This document shows positions 27,544 to 36,486 of a DNA stretch of 64,000 bases, in pieces. The translations under genes were made by a program, and so were the position numbers. The DNA is from Porticoccus sp041581635 (GTDB taxonomy: Bacteria > Pseudomonadota > Gammaproteobacteria > Pseudomonadales > Porticoccaceae). A model generated the notes under the pieces. The model saw nothing but the letters and a program-made list of their open reading frames with translations, did not search any database and was not told the DNA's origin. Location of the stretch: positions 1 to 64,000 of the forward strand of contig JBFICW010000006.1 in the NCBI GenBank assembly GCA_041581635.1, given 5' to 3'. Every line of letters begins with the position of its first letter. The first letter of the stretch is position 1.

Positions 27544-27795
27544 TTACTCTTGTTTATCTACAGAAGTTGCATCGTAAGCTAGCTCATTCGCTTTGTTGGG
27601 TTCTTCGCCCTGGTTAATCTCGTCACACTTATTGGGGTCACCGCCACACAAATCACAGGTATAGTCCTTCTCGCCTAGAGCCGCTCCCACACCGCCACAA
27701 GAACCTTTAAGCGGCTTTCTACCCATGAGTACACCAATCGCCATACCGGCCATAATTAACAGCAAGACAACGAAAGCCAACATTATTTCAAGCAC
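27544..27795 (-). CDS. nqrM: NqrM, Na+-NQR maturation protein
   Basis: A small membrane protein needed to assemble the iron centre between NqrD and NqrE. Its 83 residues contain one membrane helix (about 4-24), then a Cys-rich tail with Cys at about 33, 47, 50 and 57 (GSCGG, TCDLCGGDPNKC), as in known NqrM. GTG at 27795 is supported by GGAGAG, which lies in the last codons of apbE; an in-frame ATG at 27783 has no site of its own. It is the last gene of the nqr operon, 3 bases after apbE. Confidence 0.93.
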   Translation of the reverse strand: MLEIMLAFVVLLLIMAGMAIGVLMGRKPLKGSCGGVGAALGEKDYTCDLCGGDPNKCDEINQGEEPNKANELAYDATSVDKQE

Positions 27796-27798
27796 AGT

Positions 27799-28851
27799 CT
27801 ACTCTCCAGCAAGGTATTGAGTGAAGGTTGTAGAGAAAATAGGCTTAAAGCCATTCGCCTCTTTCACCAAGAGATAGATGGGTATTTTATGCTGCTCAGC
27901 AAGGGTTAAAGCACTTTCCGAACCCATCACCATCATAGCCGTAGCCAAGGCATCAGCCATAGCAGTAGTTTCAGCGATGACCGTCACTGAAACAAGCCCA
28001 TGATCTATCGGGTAGCCGGTTCGCGGGTCTATGGTGTGTGAATACCGTTTTCCATCTTTTACAAAATAATTACGATAATCACCCGAAGTTGCCACAGCCG
28101 TATTTTCAAGAACTATGGCTTTATGAACAACACCTAACTCATCTGTCGGTTTTTCAATGGCAATTCGCCATAACTCACCGTTTTGTTTATGACCGCTTGC
28201 CCGTAGCTCACCGCCCACTTCGACCAAATAGTTGCTCAGGCCTTCCGAGCTCAACATGTCTGCAATAACATCCACAGCATAGCCCTTTGCTACTGCAGAG
28301 AGGTCAAGTTGTATCTCAGCATTGCGTGTAGCCGTTCCTGACTTGCTATCTAACATAAGATGGTCAAAACCAATGGATGACAATAGCCTGGAGATGTCAG
28401 CGGGGTCAGGAATCACATCACCGGTATATTCAGGGCCAAACCCCCAGAGATTCACCAAGGGCTCAACGGTGGGGTCTAACGCACCATCGGTCAAGGCATA
28501 CACCTTCTTGGCAATACTCAACACTGCTCTCATGTCCGCTGAGATGACATGTGGCTGATAGAGTGTGGCTCGATTAAGAACCATCAGCTCTGAACTGTCT
28601 TTATAAGTGGTAAACCTGCCATCCATTGCCTGCAGTCGACTATCAATGCGCTCAGCAAGATCACCGGCTATAGTGTTGTCGCCAGGCACGAGTTTGACCT
28701 GATAAGTGGTACCCATCGTCCTGCCACCAAAGACCAAATCCTCTGATGTCTCAGAACAACCCAGAACTCCGGAAAAAAACAGAACAAAGGCAAACAAAAA
28801 CGAGGCCCTAGGCCCCGTTTTTATTATTTTTGTTATAGATTTCAGTCTCAT
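27799..28851 (-). CDS. apbE: FAD:protein FMN transferase
   Basis: Attaches FMN covalently to threonines of NqrB and NqrC, using FAD. The 350-residue lipoprotein has a basic signal-peptide head (MRLKSITKIIKTGPR), a hydrophobic stretch and a lipobox ending GVLGC (Cys about residue 32). ApbE signatures follow: GGRTMGTTYQVKL, LDLSAVAKGYAVDVIAD, YLVEVGGELRASG, ATSGDYRNYF and YSHTIDPRTGYPI. The last two groups hold the FAD and metal-binding residues. It follows nqrF by 15 bases. Unusually, the signal-peptide codons contain a terminator-like hairpin (28796-28822). Confidence 0.96.
   Translation of the reverse strand: MRLKSITKIIKTGPRASFLFAFVLFFSGVLGCSETSEDLVFGGRTMGTTYQVKLVPGDNTIAGDLAERIDSRLQAMDGRFTTYKDSSELMVLNRATLYQPHVISADMRAVLSIAKKVYALTDGALDPTVEPLVNLWGFGPEYTGDVIPDPADISRLLSSIGFDHLMLDSKSGTATRNAEIQLDLSAVAKGYAVDVIADMLSSEGLSNYLVEVGGELRASGHKQNGELWRIAIEKPTDELGVVHKAIVLENTAVATSGDYRNYFVKDGKRYSHTIDPRTGYPIDHGLVSVTVIAETTAMADALATAMMVMGSESALTLAEQHKIPIYLLVKEANGFKPIFSTTFTQYLAGE
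28796..28822 (-). terminator. Terminator-like hairpin inside the 5' coding end of apbE
   Basis: Read on the minus strand, AAAAACG-G-GGCC pairs with GGCC-T-CGTTTTT around a 3-base TAG loop, giving a 12-bp stem with one G-U wobble and a T-run. It sits 45 bases after the nqrF stop and could attenuate read-through from nqrF into apbE and nqrM. Confidence 0.6.
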
Positions 28852-28866
28852 TAGTTACCAGTGTTA

Positions 28867-30090
28867 CTAGCCACCAAAGTCATCAAGGAAAATATTATCC
28901 CTCTCAACTCCGAGGTCAACCAACATTTTAATCACGGCAGCATTCATCATGGGAGGCCCGCACATGTAGTACTCACAATCTTCTGGAGCCGGGTGATCTT
29001 TCAGATAGTTTTCAAAAAGAACCTGGTGAATAAAGCCCTGAAGCCCATCCCAGTTGTCCTCTTCCTGTGGGTCTGACAACGCTAGATGCCAATCAAAATT
29101 CTCATTTTCGGCGGCCAGCTGATCATATTCCTCATTATAAAAGCACTCACGAAGAGAGCGAGCACCATACCAAAAAGAGATCTTCCGGGTGGAGTGCAAA
29201 CGGCGTAACTGATCGAAGATGTGTGAACGCATCGGGGCCATACCAGCACCACCACCGATAAACACCATTTCGTTGTCAGTATCTTTGGCAAAAAATTCAC
29301 CAAAGGGACCGTATACTTTTACCTTATCGCCGGGTTTCAAGTTAAATACCCATGAGGACATGATGCCCGGTGGAATACCATGAGAACCGGGAGGAGGTGT
29401 AGCACAACGAATATTGAACTTAACCACGCCTCGTTCTTCGGGGTAGTTAGCCATTGAGTAAGCGCGGATGACATCTTCAGTCACAATAGACTCGTGCTCA
29501 AAGAAACCAAAGCGTTCCCAGTCACCGCGATATTCTTCTTCAATATCGAAATCACTGTATTTAACATGGTGTGGAGGACATTCCAGCTGTACATAACCGC
29601 CTGCGCGGAAATCTACATTTTCCCCTTCAGGTAACTTCAATGTCAGCTCTTTAATAAAGGTCGCCACATTGGGGTTGGACACAACGGTACATTCCCATTG
29701 CTTAACACCAAAGACGTCTTCAGGGACTTCAACCTTCAGATCCTGCTTGACCGGAGTCTGACAGGAAAGACGCCAGCCTTCTTTCGCTTCGCGTTTGGTG
29801 AAATGGGACTCTTCTGTAGGCAGCATAGAGCCACCACCCTCTAGCACAACACACTTACATTGGGCACAAGTACCACCGCCACCACAGGCAGACGGCAGGA
29901 ACAGCCCTGCATTTGATAGGGTCTGCAATAATTTGTCACCAGCAGGAACTGTGATTGTTTTTTCACCGTTGATATCAATAATGACATCACCGGTACTGAC
30001 CAATCTAGCTCGAGCAGCGAGGATAAATGCTACGAGGGCCAATACGACCACTGTAAACATTCCTACGCCGAGTATGATTTCCAGATTCAT
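28867..30090 (-). CDS. nqrF: Na+-translocating NADH:quinone reductase subunit F
   Basis: The NADH-oxidising subunit, where electrons enter the complex. In 407 residues: an N-terminal membrane helix (about 4-25), a 2Fe-2S domain with ACGGGGTCAQCKCVVL plus a fourth Cys in LSCQTPVK (about residues 68-112), an FAD-binding domain with RAYSMANYPEE, and a C-terminal NADH domain with GGGAGMAPMRSHIFDQL and YMCGPPMMNAAV. All cofactor ligands are visible, so it should be active. It is followed by apbE after 15 bases. Confidence 0.98.
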   Translation of the reverse strand: MNLEIILGVGMFTVVVLALVAFILAARARLVSTGDVIIDINGEKTITVPAGDKLLQTLSNAGLFLPSACGGGGTCAQCKCVVLEGGGSMLPTEESHFTKREAKEGWRLSCQTPVKQDLKVEVPEDVFGVKQWECTVVSNPNVATFIKELTLKLPEGENVDFRAGGYVQLECPPHHVKYSDFDIEEEYRGDWERFGFFEHESIVTEDVIRAYSMANYPEERGVVKFNIRCATPPPGSHGIPPGIMSSWVFNLKPGDKVKVYGPFGEFFAKDTDNEMVFIGGGAGMAPMRSHIFDQLRRLHSTRKISFWYGARSLRECFYNEEYDQLAAENENFDWHLALSDPQEEDNWDGLQGFIHQVLFENYLKDHPAPEDCEYYMCGPPMMNAAVIKMLVDLGVERDNIFLDDFGG

Positions 30091-30111
30091 TATCTTTCTT
30101 CTCCCCGCCGA

Positions 30112-30729
30112 TTACAGATCAATGCCGCCGAAGGACATAAAGCCCAACGACATCAAACCAACAGTAATAAAGGTGATACCCAGGCCCTGCAGGCCAACCG
30201 GAACATCACTGTATTTCAGCTTTTCTCTGATGCCAGCCAGGGCAACAATCGCCAATGCCCAACCAACGCCAGCACCCAAGCCGTAAATAGTGCTCTCAGC
30301 CAAATCGTAGTCACGTTCAACCATAAACAGTGAAGCACCCATAATGGCGCAATTCACTGTGATCAATGGCAAAAATACACCCAGGGCGTTATACAAAGCA
30401 GGAACGAACTTATCCAGGAACATCTCCATGATCTGCACGATTGCTGCAATCACACCGATGTAACTGAGCAAACCCAGGAAGCTGAGATCAACGGTTTTCA
30501 TGCCCTCAATACCCGTCCAGGTTAAAGCACCTTCAGCAAGCAGGTAGGTATAGATCAGGTTGTTAGCTGGAACGGTAATCACCAGTACGACAACGACGGC
30601 AATACCCAAGCCCAGAGCGGCCTGAATTTTCTTCGAGATAGCAAGGAACGTACACATACCCAGGAAGAAAGACAGCGCCATATTCTCAATGAAAACAGAG
30701 CGAACAAAAAGACTTAAATAATGTTCCAT
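30112..30729 (-). CDS. nqrE: Na+-translocating NADH:quinone reductase subunit E
   Basis: A membrane subunit of 205 residues with six predicted helices. With NqrD it binds the intramembrane iron centre; the Cys in LGMCTFLAISKKIQAA (about residue 26) and the one in VNCAIMGASLFMVERD (about residue 120) match the two ligand positions I know for this subunit. It begins with EHYLSLFVRSVFIENMALSFFLG, the family N-terminus. The coding sequence shares its first base with the last base of nqrD, so the two are tightly coupled. Confidence 0.97.
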   Translation of the reverse strand: MEHYLSLFVRSVFIENMALSFFLGMCTFLAISKKIQAALGLGIAVVVVLVITVPANNLIYTYLLAEGALTWTGIEGMKTVDLSFLGLLSYIGVIAAIVQIMEMFLDKFVPALYNALGVFLPLITVNCAIMGASLFMVERDYDLAESTIYGLGAGVGWALAIVALAGIREKLKYSDVPVGLQGLGITFITVGLMSLGFMSFGGIDL

Positions 30730-31394
30730 TATACAGCCTCCCCTTCAGATGAATTCGGTGCAATTTTAAAGTCTGGAGCTTCAGCTTGACCTTTCTTCCA
30801 GGAACGCAAAGCCCAAATCAGCAAGCCAATCAAGAAGAATGCACTGGGTGGCAGTAGTAGTAACCCATTAGGTACATACCAGCCACCATTATTGACGACG
30901 GAGAAAATCTCAAACCCAAACAATTTGCCCGCACCAAACAATTCACGAATAAAGGCCAGAACCAGCAGAATAACGCTATAACCCAAACCATTACCGATAC
31001 CATCAAGGAAACTGGCTACAGGTGGGTTTTTCATCGCGAAGGCTTCAGCTCGACCCATCACAATACAGTTGGTAATAATCAAACCAACAAATACTGAAAG
31101 CTGCTTACTAATATCGTATGCCACGGCTTTGAGCACTTGATCCACGAAAATTACTATCGAGGCAATAATGGTCATCTGCACAATAATTCGAATACTGCCC
31201 GGAATCTGTTTACGGATCAGCGATATCAACATACTTGAAAACGCAGTCACCAGTGTCAGTGCAATGCACATAACAACAGACACTTTTAGGCTGGAGGTTA
31301 CAGCCAGCGCCGAACAAATACCCAAAATTTGAAGGGCAATAGGGTTCTCTTGAAAGACAGGTTTAAATAATATGTCTTTTACTTTAGTCGTCAT
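30729..31394 (-). CDS. nqrD: Na+-translocating NADH:quinone reductase subunit D
   Basis: A membrane subunit homologous to NqrE, with six predicted helices. The Cys of LQILGICSALAVTSSL and of LIITNCIVMGRAEAFAM are the partner ligands for the intramembrane iron centre. The frame is open to a TTG at 31400, but that would touch the GGGGA site; ATG at 31394 has the correct 9-base spacer and gives the usual N-terminus (MTTKVKDILFKPVFQENPIA), 221 residues. It starts 2 bases after the nqrC stop and overlaps nqrE by one base. Confidence 0.97.
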   Translation of the reverse strand: MTTKVKDILFKPVFQENPIALQILGICSALAVTSSLKVSVVMCIALTLVTAFSSMLISLIRKQIPGSIRIIVQMTIIASIVIFVDQVLKAVAYDISKQLSVFVGLIITNCIVMGRAEAFAMKNPPVASFLDGIGNGLGYSVILLVLAFIRELFGAGKLFGFEIFSVVNNGGWYVPNGLLLLPPSAFFLIGLLIWALRSWKKGQAEAPDFKIAPNSSEGEAV

Positions 31395-31396
31395 AA

Positions 31397-32167
31397 TCAA
31401 GCTTCCCCTGCACGCAAGTTAGCCAGGAATGGAGCAAAGCCATCTTTACCCATCCAGAATTTAATCAGATTATCTACACCCTTACTGGTCAGCGTTGCAC
31501 CAGATAGGCCATCGATTTGATGCACAGCTTCAGGGCGGCTGCTATCAACAGAGCCTTTAATTACCGTCAAAGCCTGTTTATTCTCTGCATCGTAGCTCTT
31601 CTTACCGACCCACTTGGCTTTCCAGATGGGGTTATCCACCTCGCCACCCAGCCCCGGTGTTTCAGCATGCTCGTAGAAGCCAAGGCCAGCGACAGTATTG
31701 AGATCCGATTCAAGTGCGACGAAACCGTAGAGCGTAGACCACAAGCCATAGCCTTTAACTGGCAGGATAATCTTGTCGATACCGCTATCGCCCTCTACAA
31801 CGTAGACAACACTATATTTTGCACGGCGACCAATTTTAGCCACGTCAGCATCACCCAACTCGTCTGACATTGCAGGATCTTTAGATGCTTTACGCTGATC
31901 GTAGGTCGTCAGATCTACCGCATCAGTAAATTTGCCTGTAGACATCTCTACTGCACGAGTTTTGATACTGGCAAACTGCTCTTCGATACTAACGTCTTGT
32001 TTCAACATCCCTGCAGCAGCAAGGATATTGGTTTTACGATCCAAATCTTTATTTGCCTGCTGAGCTGGACGAAGCATAACGGCTGCAGTAGATACAAATA
32101 CTGAACAGACGATACACAGTGCCAGAGCAACAATAATAGTTTTTGAAGTAGAGTCGTTACTAGCCAC
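31397..32167 (-). CDS. nqrC: Na+-translocating NADH:quinone reductase subunit C
   Basis: A periplasmic subunit with one N-terminal helix (about residues 8-30) and a covalently bound FMN. The attachment threonine lies in DGLSGATLTSKGVDN near the C-terminus, the target of ApbE. The start is GTG at 32167: CGGAGGG lies 6 bases upstream and the protein then begins ASNDSTSKT, like Vibrio NqrC. This gives 256 residues, the usual length. The gene overlaps the end of nqrB by 8 bases, so the ribosome site lies within nqrB. Confidence 0.96.
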   Translation of the reverse strand: MASNDSTSKTIIVALALCIVCSVFVSTAAVMLRPAQQANKDLDRKTNILAAAGMLKQDVSIEEQFASIKTRAVEMSTGKFTDAVDLTTYDQRKASKDPAMSDELGDADVAKIGRRAKYSVVYVVEGDSGIDKIILPVKGYGLWSTLYGFVALESDLNTVAGLGFYEHAETPGLGGEVDNPIWKAKWVGKKSYDAENKQALTVIKGSVDSSRPEAVHQIDGLSGATLTSKGVDNLIKFWMGKDGFAPFLANLRAGEA

Positions 32168-33362
32168 GTGCAACCCTCCGTTTGATGTTAGCTTCAACCA
32201 CAAAATGATCGATCAAAGGTGCAAATAAGTTGGCAAAAAGAATGGCCAACATCATGCCTTCGGGGAAAGCAGGGTTCACTACACGAATCAATACGACCAT
32301 TACGCCAATCAAACCACCGAACCAGAGCTTACCAGTATCAGTCATCGACGCAGAGACAGGATCTGTCGCCATAAAGACCATGCCAAAAGCAAAACCACCC
32401 ATCACAAGATGCCAATACCAAGGCACGTTAAACATAGGGTTGGTATCGGAACCAATAAAGTTAAACAGTGTAGACAAGGCAATCATACCGATCATTACCC
32501 CGGCAATGATTCGCCATGCAGCAATACGGTTAAGCAGCAACAGTGCACCACCAATGAAGATAGCCAGGGTTGATGTTTCACCAATGGATCCATGCATCTT
32601 GCCCATAAAGGCATCCATCCAAGTAATTTGCTGTTGCAACATGTCCATGCCGTGATTCGATGCGATAGACAGTGCTGTTGCACCGGTGTAACCGTCAACT
32701 GCTGTCCAAACTGCATCCCCGGACATTTCTGCTGGATAAGCAAAGAACAGGAATGCACGACCAGTCAGTGCGGGGTTAAGGAAGTTTTTACCCGTACCGC
32801 CAAAGACTTCCTTACCAATCACAACACCGAAGCTAATGCCAAGAGCCACTTGCCACAAAGGCATGTCGGGTGGGCAAATCAGCGCAAACAGGATGGAGGT
32901 CACAAAAAAGCCTTCGTTGACTTCATGGCCACGGACCATGGCAAACAACACTTCCCAGAACCCACCAATGATAAAGGTGACCATGTAAATCGGTACAAAG
33001 TAAACCGCACCATACAACATACAATCCCAAATACTTGACGGGTCGTGCCCGGCAAACATTGAAATGAACACACCATGCCAACCTTCAACGGAGGTTGCAC
33101 CGCTAGCGGCCATAATGGTGTTAGCCTGGAAACCCAGGTTGTACATGCCGTAGAACATGGCTGGGAATGCGGCTAGCCAGACGGTAATCATTACACGCTT
33201 CAGGTCAATACCATCGCGAATATGAGAACCATTTTTGGTCACACTGCCGGGAGAATAGAAAATGGTATCGGCCGCTTCATAGAGGGCAAACCATTTTTCC
33301 CACTTACCGCCCTTTTCAAAGTGCGGTTCAATTTTATCCAGATAGTTACGTAATACCTTCAC
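32160..33362 (-). CDS. nqrB: Na+-translocating NADH:quinone reductase subunit B
   Basis: The large membrane subunit (about 400 residues, about ten helices) that couples electron transfer to sodium movement. Conserved features include HFEKGGKWEKWFALYEA at the N-terminus, RDGIDLKRVMITVWLAAFPA and the FMN-carrying threonine in DGYTGATALSIAS (about residue 230). The frame is open to a TTG at 33368, but this abuts GGAGGG; GTG at 33362 has a 6-base spacer and is the better start. It begins 2 bases after the nqrA stop. Confidence 0.97.
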   Translation of the reverse strand: MKVLRNYLDKIEPHFEKGGKWEKWFALYEAADTIFYSPGSVTKNGSHIRDGIDLKRVMITVWLAAFPAMFYGMYNLGFQANTIMAASGATSVEGWHGVFISMFAGHDPSSIWDCMLYGAVYFVPIYMVTFIIGGFWEVLFAMVRGHEVNEGFFVTSILFALICPPDMPLWQVALGISFGVVIGKEVFGGTGKNFLNPALTGRAFLFFAYPAEMSGDAVWTAVDGYTGATALSIASNHGMDMLQQQITWMDAFMGKMHGSIGETSTLAIFIGGALLLLNRIAAWRIIAGVMIGMIALSTLFNFIGSDTNPMFNVPWYWHLVMGGFAFGMVFMATDPVSASMTDTGKLWFGGLIGVMVVLIRVVNPAFPEGMMLAILFANLFAPLIDHFVVEANIKRRVARG

Positions 33363-33364
33363 TA

Positions 33365-34726
33365 TCAACCCTCCTTCTCAATACGAGACAGGTTATTCCG
33401 AAGAATGGGACCGTACTCGTACTTACCGACACAAACGTAGGTACATAGGGCAAGATCTTCTTCATCCAGCTCAAGGCAACCCAGCTTTTGCGCTGTTTCA
33501 GTGTCACCCACAATCAAAGCACGTAACAACTGTGTAGGTAATACATCCAGAGGCATTACCTTTTCATAATTACCCAGCGGCACCATTGCACGCTCACTGC
33601 CATTCGTATTGGTCGTGAAGCTCACCTCCTTGCCTTTGTTCAGGGCAGAGAGATAAATAGGCATAGCTGAGTGACGATCACTGCCCAGAGACATGTAGCG
33701 GAAAAACTCTCTTTGGCGTCCTTCCAGAATTGCCGTCACCTGTTGGTGATACCGACCAAGATAAGAATAAGCGCCACCGGCAATATCATTCGACGCATTG
33801 CGACCAGAGAGAACCGACCCAGAGATTACTCTGTTTTCTCCGGGCTTAAGTTCACCTGCAGTCAGCTCACTCAAACTTGCACCCAACCTGGTGCGAATCA
33901 GCCGGGGTCTCTCGGCCTGCGGTCCTGACAACGCAATAACCCGGCGGGTATCGAGTTTACCCGTGGTAAACAATGCGCCAATAGCCAGTACATCTTGGTA
34001 GCCTACATACCAGACTGTTTTACGGTCGCTGACTGGGTCGATGAAGTGAATATGGGTACCAACCAAACCTGCAGGGTGTGGCCCAGAGAATTGATGAGAC
34101 TCAACACCATCTACATCACCGCCTGACACAGCCGTATCACTGGCTGAACATAGGTGGACAGGGCCGTCGGTGAGACGTGTAAGGATCTTCAAACCATTAG
34201 CAAAGTCATCTTCACGTTCAGCAATCACCAGTGCTGGGTCGGCTACTAAAGGGTTGGTATCAATAGCAGTAACAAATATAGAACTGGGAGCGTTTGAAGA
34301 AGGGGCAGGCACCTTGGAGTACGGCCGTGTGCGCAGTGATGTCCAAAGCCCGGAATCTACCAGGCTGGCAACAACAGCTGTGCGATCCAGGCTAGCGAGC
34401 TCCGCAACACTGTATTGTGAAAAGGTCTCCTGATCATCACCATCGACATCAATCACAACTGACTGAAGTACACGGCGTTCACCGCGATTAATGGCTGAAA
34501 TAACACCGGATGCGGGTGCCGTATAACGAACCCCCTCGGTCTTCTTATCAGAGAACAGTAACTGGCCCTTTTTGACTCTATCGCCTTCTTTGACAGCCAT
34601 CGTTGGTTTCATACCAACATAGTCAAAGCCAATAACGGCAACAGAATTCACGTCGGGCCCATCGTGAATGACTTGCTCGGGCGCACCCGAAACAGGTAAG
34701 TCCAATCCGCGACGGATCTTAATCAT
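33365..34726 (-). CDS. nqrA: Na+-translocating NADH:quinone reductase subunit A
   Basis: The peripheral cytoplasmic subunit, associated with quinone binding; first gene of the operon nqrABCDEF-apbE-nqrM. The 453 residues show the typical N-terminus (MIKIRRGLDLPVSGAPEQ), the biotinyl-like hairpin VKEGDRVKKGQLLFSDKK with YTAPASGVI, and the C-terminal stretch GCLELDEEDLALCTYVCVGK followed by EYGPILRNNL. Start ATG 34726. A candidate promoter with a palindrome lies about 160-180 bases upstream. Confidence 0.98.
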   Translation of the reverse strand: MIKIRRGLDLPVSGAPEQVIHDGPDVNSVAVIGFDYVGMKPTMAVKEGDRVKKGQLLFSDKKTEGVRYTAPASGVISAINRGERRVLQSVVIDVDGDDQETFSQYSVAELASLDRTAVVASLVDSGLWTSLRTRPYSKVPAPSSNAPSSIFVTAIDTNPLVADPALVIAEREDDFANGLKILTRLTDGPVHLCSASDTAVSGGDVDGVESHQFSGPHPAGLVGTHIHFIDPVSDRKTVWYVGYQDVLAIGALFTTGKLDTRRVIALSGPQAERPRLIRTRLGASLSELTAGELKPGENRVISGSVLSGRNASNDIAGGAYSYLGRYHQQVTAILEGRQREFFRYMSLGSDRHSAMPIYLSALNKGKEVSFTTNTNGSERAMVPLGNYEKVMPLDVLPTQLLRALIVGDTETAQKLGCLELDEEDLALCTYVCVGKYEYGPILRNNLSRIEKEG

Positions 34727-34885
34727 AGGTTGTACCTACTGACGCAGTTGAATTGATTTTTGCTCTTAAAGAGCTCCCCAAAAATATCGCAACACCATGG
34801 CGACAAAACTGTAATTTCTGATGCTAGAGATGGCTTATTTATTTTTACTGCCAAATGCAAAATCATCAGAATTTAGACCGGCGCG

Positions 34886-34906
34886 ATTATAAAGGTCAGG
34901 ACCTTT
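34886..34906 (-). promoter_or_regulatory. Candidate nqr operon promoter with overlapping palindrome
   Basis: On the minus strand a perfect TATAAT (34891-34886) lies about 160 bases before nqrA. Immediately upstream of and touching it is an inverted repeat, AAAGGTC-AG-GACCTTT on the plus strand (34891-34906), with 7-bp arms. It would lie in the -10/-35 spacer, where a bound repressor blocks RNA polymerase. The -35 itself is poor, which could suggest an activator instead. Confidence 0.4.
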
Positions 34907-34982
34907 TATTACCAGTACGGTTATTGTGGTAATTCGCTTCACTTATCAGTTTATTGATAAAGATCATATCCTTATCAATAAA

Positions 34983-35005
34983 GAACCCCGACACGTCGGG
35001 GCTCT
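34983..35005 (-). terminator. Intrinsic terminator of gap
   Basis: CCCCGAC/GTCGGGG forms a 7-bp G-C stem, extended by GAG/TTC wobble pairs, 21 bases after the gap stop, followed on the minus strand by a T-rich tail (TTCTTTATT). Confidence 0.85.
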
Positions 35006-35025
35006 ATCAAACACGGCAAGTCAGG

Positions 35026-36486
35026 TTAGGACTTGGGATACATTGGCCAAGAAACCCCAACCAGTGCCTCAAGACACCTGACCACCTGACAACTGTAACC
35101 AAACTCATTGTCATACCAACAGTACAACACAACGCTATCACCGCTCACGATGGTCGCTTCTGAATCAAAAATACAAGCGTGCCTGGAACCCACAAAATCT
35201 GTAGAGACAGCCTCGGTCGATATCGTGTAATCAATCTGCTGCTGCAAGTTAGAGTACAAAGACATCTTGCGCATATACTCATTCAACTCATCTCTTGTTG
35301 TTTCGCTGTTCAACTGCAGATTTAGAATAGCCATAGAAACATTGGGGGTTGGCACACGGATGGCATTACCCGTCAACTTACCTTCCAGCTCGGGCAGTGC
35401 TTTAGCGACCGCTTTAGCTGCGCCGGTCTCGGTCAACACCATATTAAGTGCTGCGCTACGCCCACGACGCGAACCCTTGTGATAATTATCAATCAAGTTC
35501 TGATCATTGGTGTATGAATGGACCGTTTCAACGTGCCCTTTATCGATACCATACTTATCCTGCAATGCCTTTAGCACCGGAACAATAGCGTTGGTGGTAC
35601 AAGATGCAGCTGAAATAATCTTGGCATCCGGCGTAATTTCATGGTGGTTGATGCCATACACAATGTTCGGGATACTTCCCTTACCTGGTGCAGTAAGGAT
35701 TACTTTACTGGCACCGGGGCATTTTAAATGCTGACCCAAGCCATCTTCGTCGCGCCAAACTCCGGTGTTGTCCACAACGATAGCATTGCTAATACCGTAA
35801 TCTGTGTAATCCACCTCCGCGGGTGAATTCGCATAGATCACCTGGATTGGATTACCATTACATACCAGTATGTTTTGGTCTTCCAAGACGCGAATTGTCC
35901 CGTCAAATGCACCATGTACGGAATCACGGCGTAAAAGGCTGGCACGCTTAGCCAGATCGTCGACACTCTTACCTTTACGAACGACAATGGCTCGCAGCCG
36001 GAGCAGATCGCCTCCCCCTGTCTTTTCGATCAACAAACGAGCAAGCAGACGACCGATCCGACCAAAACCATAGAGAACGACATCCTGTGGCTCGGGCAGT
36101 GGCTTGCGAGTACTACCGATATCATCACCAACCTCTTTCTGTAAGAATTCGGTGACATTCCCGCCGTTACCAGACTCCTGATACTTAACCGTAAGCTTGC
36201 CCACATCAATATGCGCAGGCCCAAGATTCATCGCTGCCAAGGCCTCGATCAAGGGAAAGGTTTCATACTCGGAAAGCTCATTGTGCTCCATCTGGCGCAC
36301 AAATCGGTGCCCCTTCATCAACTCAATTACAGAGCGGTTCACCATGCTCTTGCCATACATGTAAAGAGAGACATTATTCTCTCTATAGAGCTTACCAATC
36401 AGTGGAATCATAGCCTCAGCTAATGCTTCACGCTCTTTCCAGTCTGCAAAAAAGTCGGCGGGTACGGGGCGAGTTTCTTCTATCAC
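35026..36486 (-). CDS. gap: Glyceraldehyde-3-phosphate dehydrogenase, long form
   Basis: A phosphorylating GAPDH of 486 residues, about 150 longer than the usual enzyme because of an N-terminal extension, like the long form in Pseudomonas. The NAD-binding domain starts at VVLYGFGRIGRLLARLL (about residue 136), and the catalytic cysteine is in SAASCTTNAIVPVLKAL (about residue 294). NNVSLYMYGKSMVNRS is in the extension. GTG 36486 is used, with AGAGG 8 bases upstream; no better ATG is available. It may work in either glycolytic or gluconeogenic direction. Monocistronic with its own terminator. Confidence 0.95.
   Translation of the reverse strand: MIEETRPVPADFFADWKEREALAEAMIPLIGKLYRENNVSLYMYGKSMVNRSVIELMKGHRFVRQMEHNELSEYETFPLIEALAAMNLGPAHIDVGKLTVKYQESGNGGNVTEFLQKEVGDDIGSTRKPLPEPQDVVLYGFGRIGRLLARLLIEKTGGGDLLRLRAIVVRKGKSVDDLAKRASLLRRDSVHGAFDGTIRVLEDQNILVCNGNPIQVIYANSPAEVDYTDYGISNAIVVDNTGVWRDEDGLGQHLKCPGASKVILTAPGKGSIPNIVYGINHHEITPDAKIISAASCTTNAIVPVLKALQDKYGIDKGHVETVHSYTNDQNLIDNYHKGSRRGRSAALNMVLTETGAAKAVAKALPELEGKLTGNAIRVPTPNVSMAILNLQLNSETTRDELNEYMRKMSLYSNLQQQIDYTISTEAVSTDFVGSRHACIFDSEATIVSGDSVVLYCWYDNEFGYSCQVVRCLEALVGVSWPMYPKS

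Noticed and set aside
29795..30286. A 163-codon frame antisense to nqrF/nqrE
   Set aside because: It spans the junction of two well-conserved genes on the other strand and has low-complexity Thr/Pro/Ala content.
32592..33038. A 148-codon open frame antisense to nqrB
   Set aside because: It lies wholly within the conserved nqrB sequence, has no ribosome site or recognisable domain, and is a typical shadow of a membrane-protein gene.
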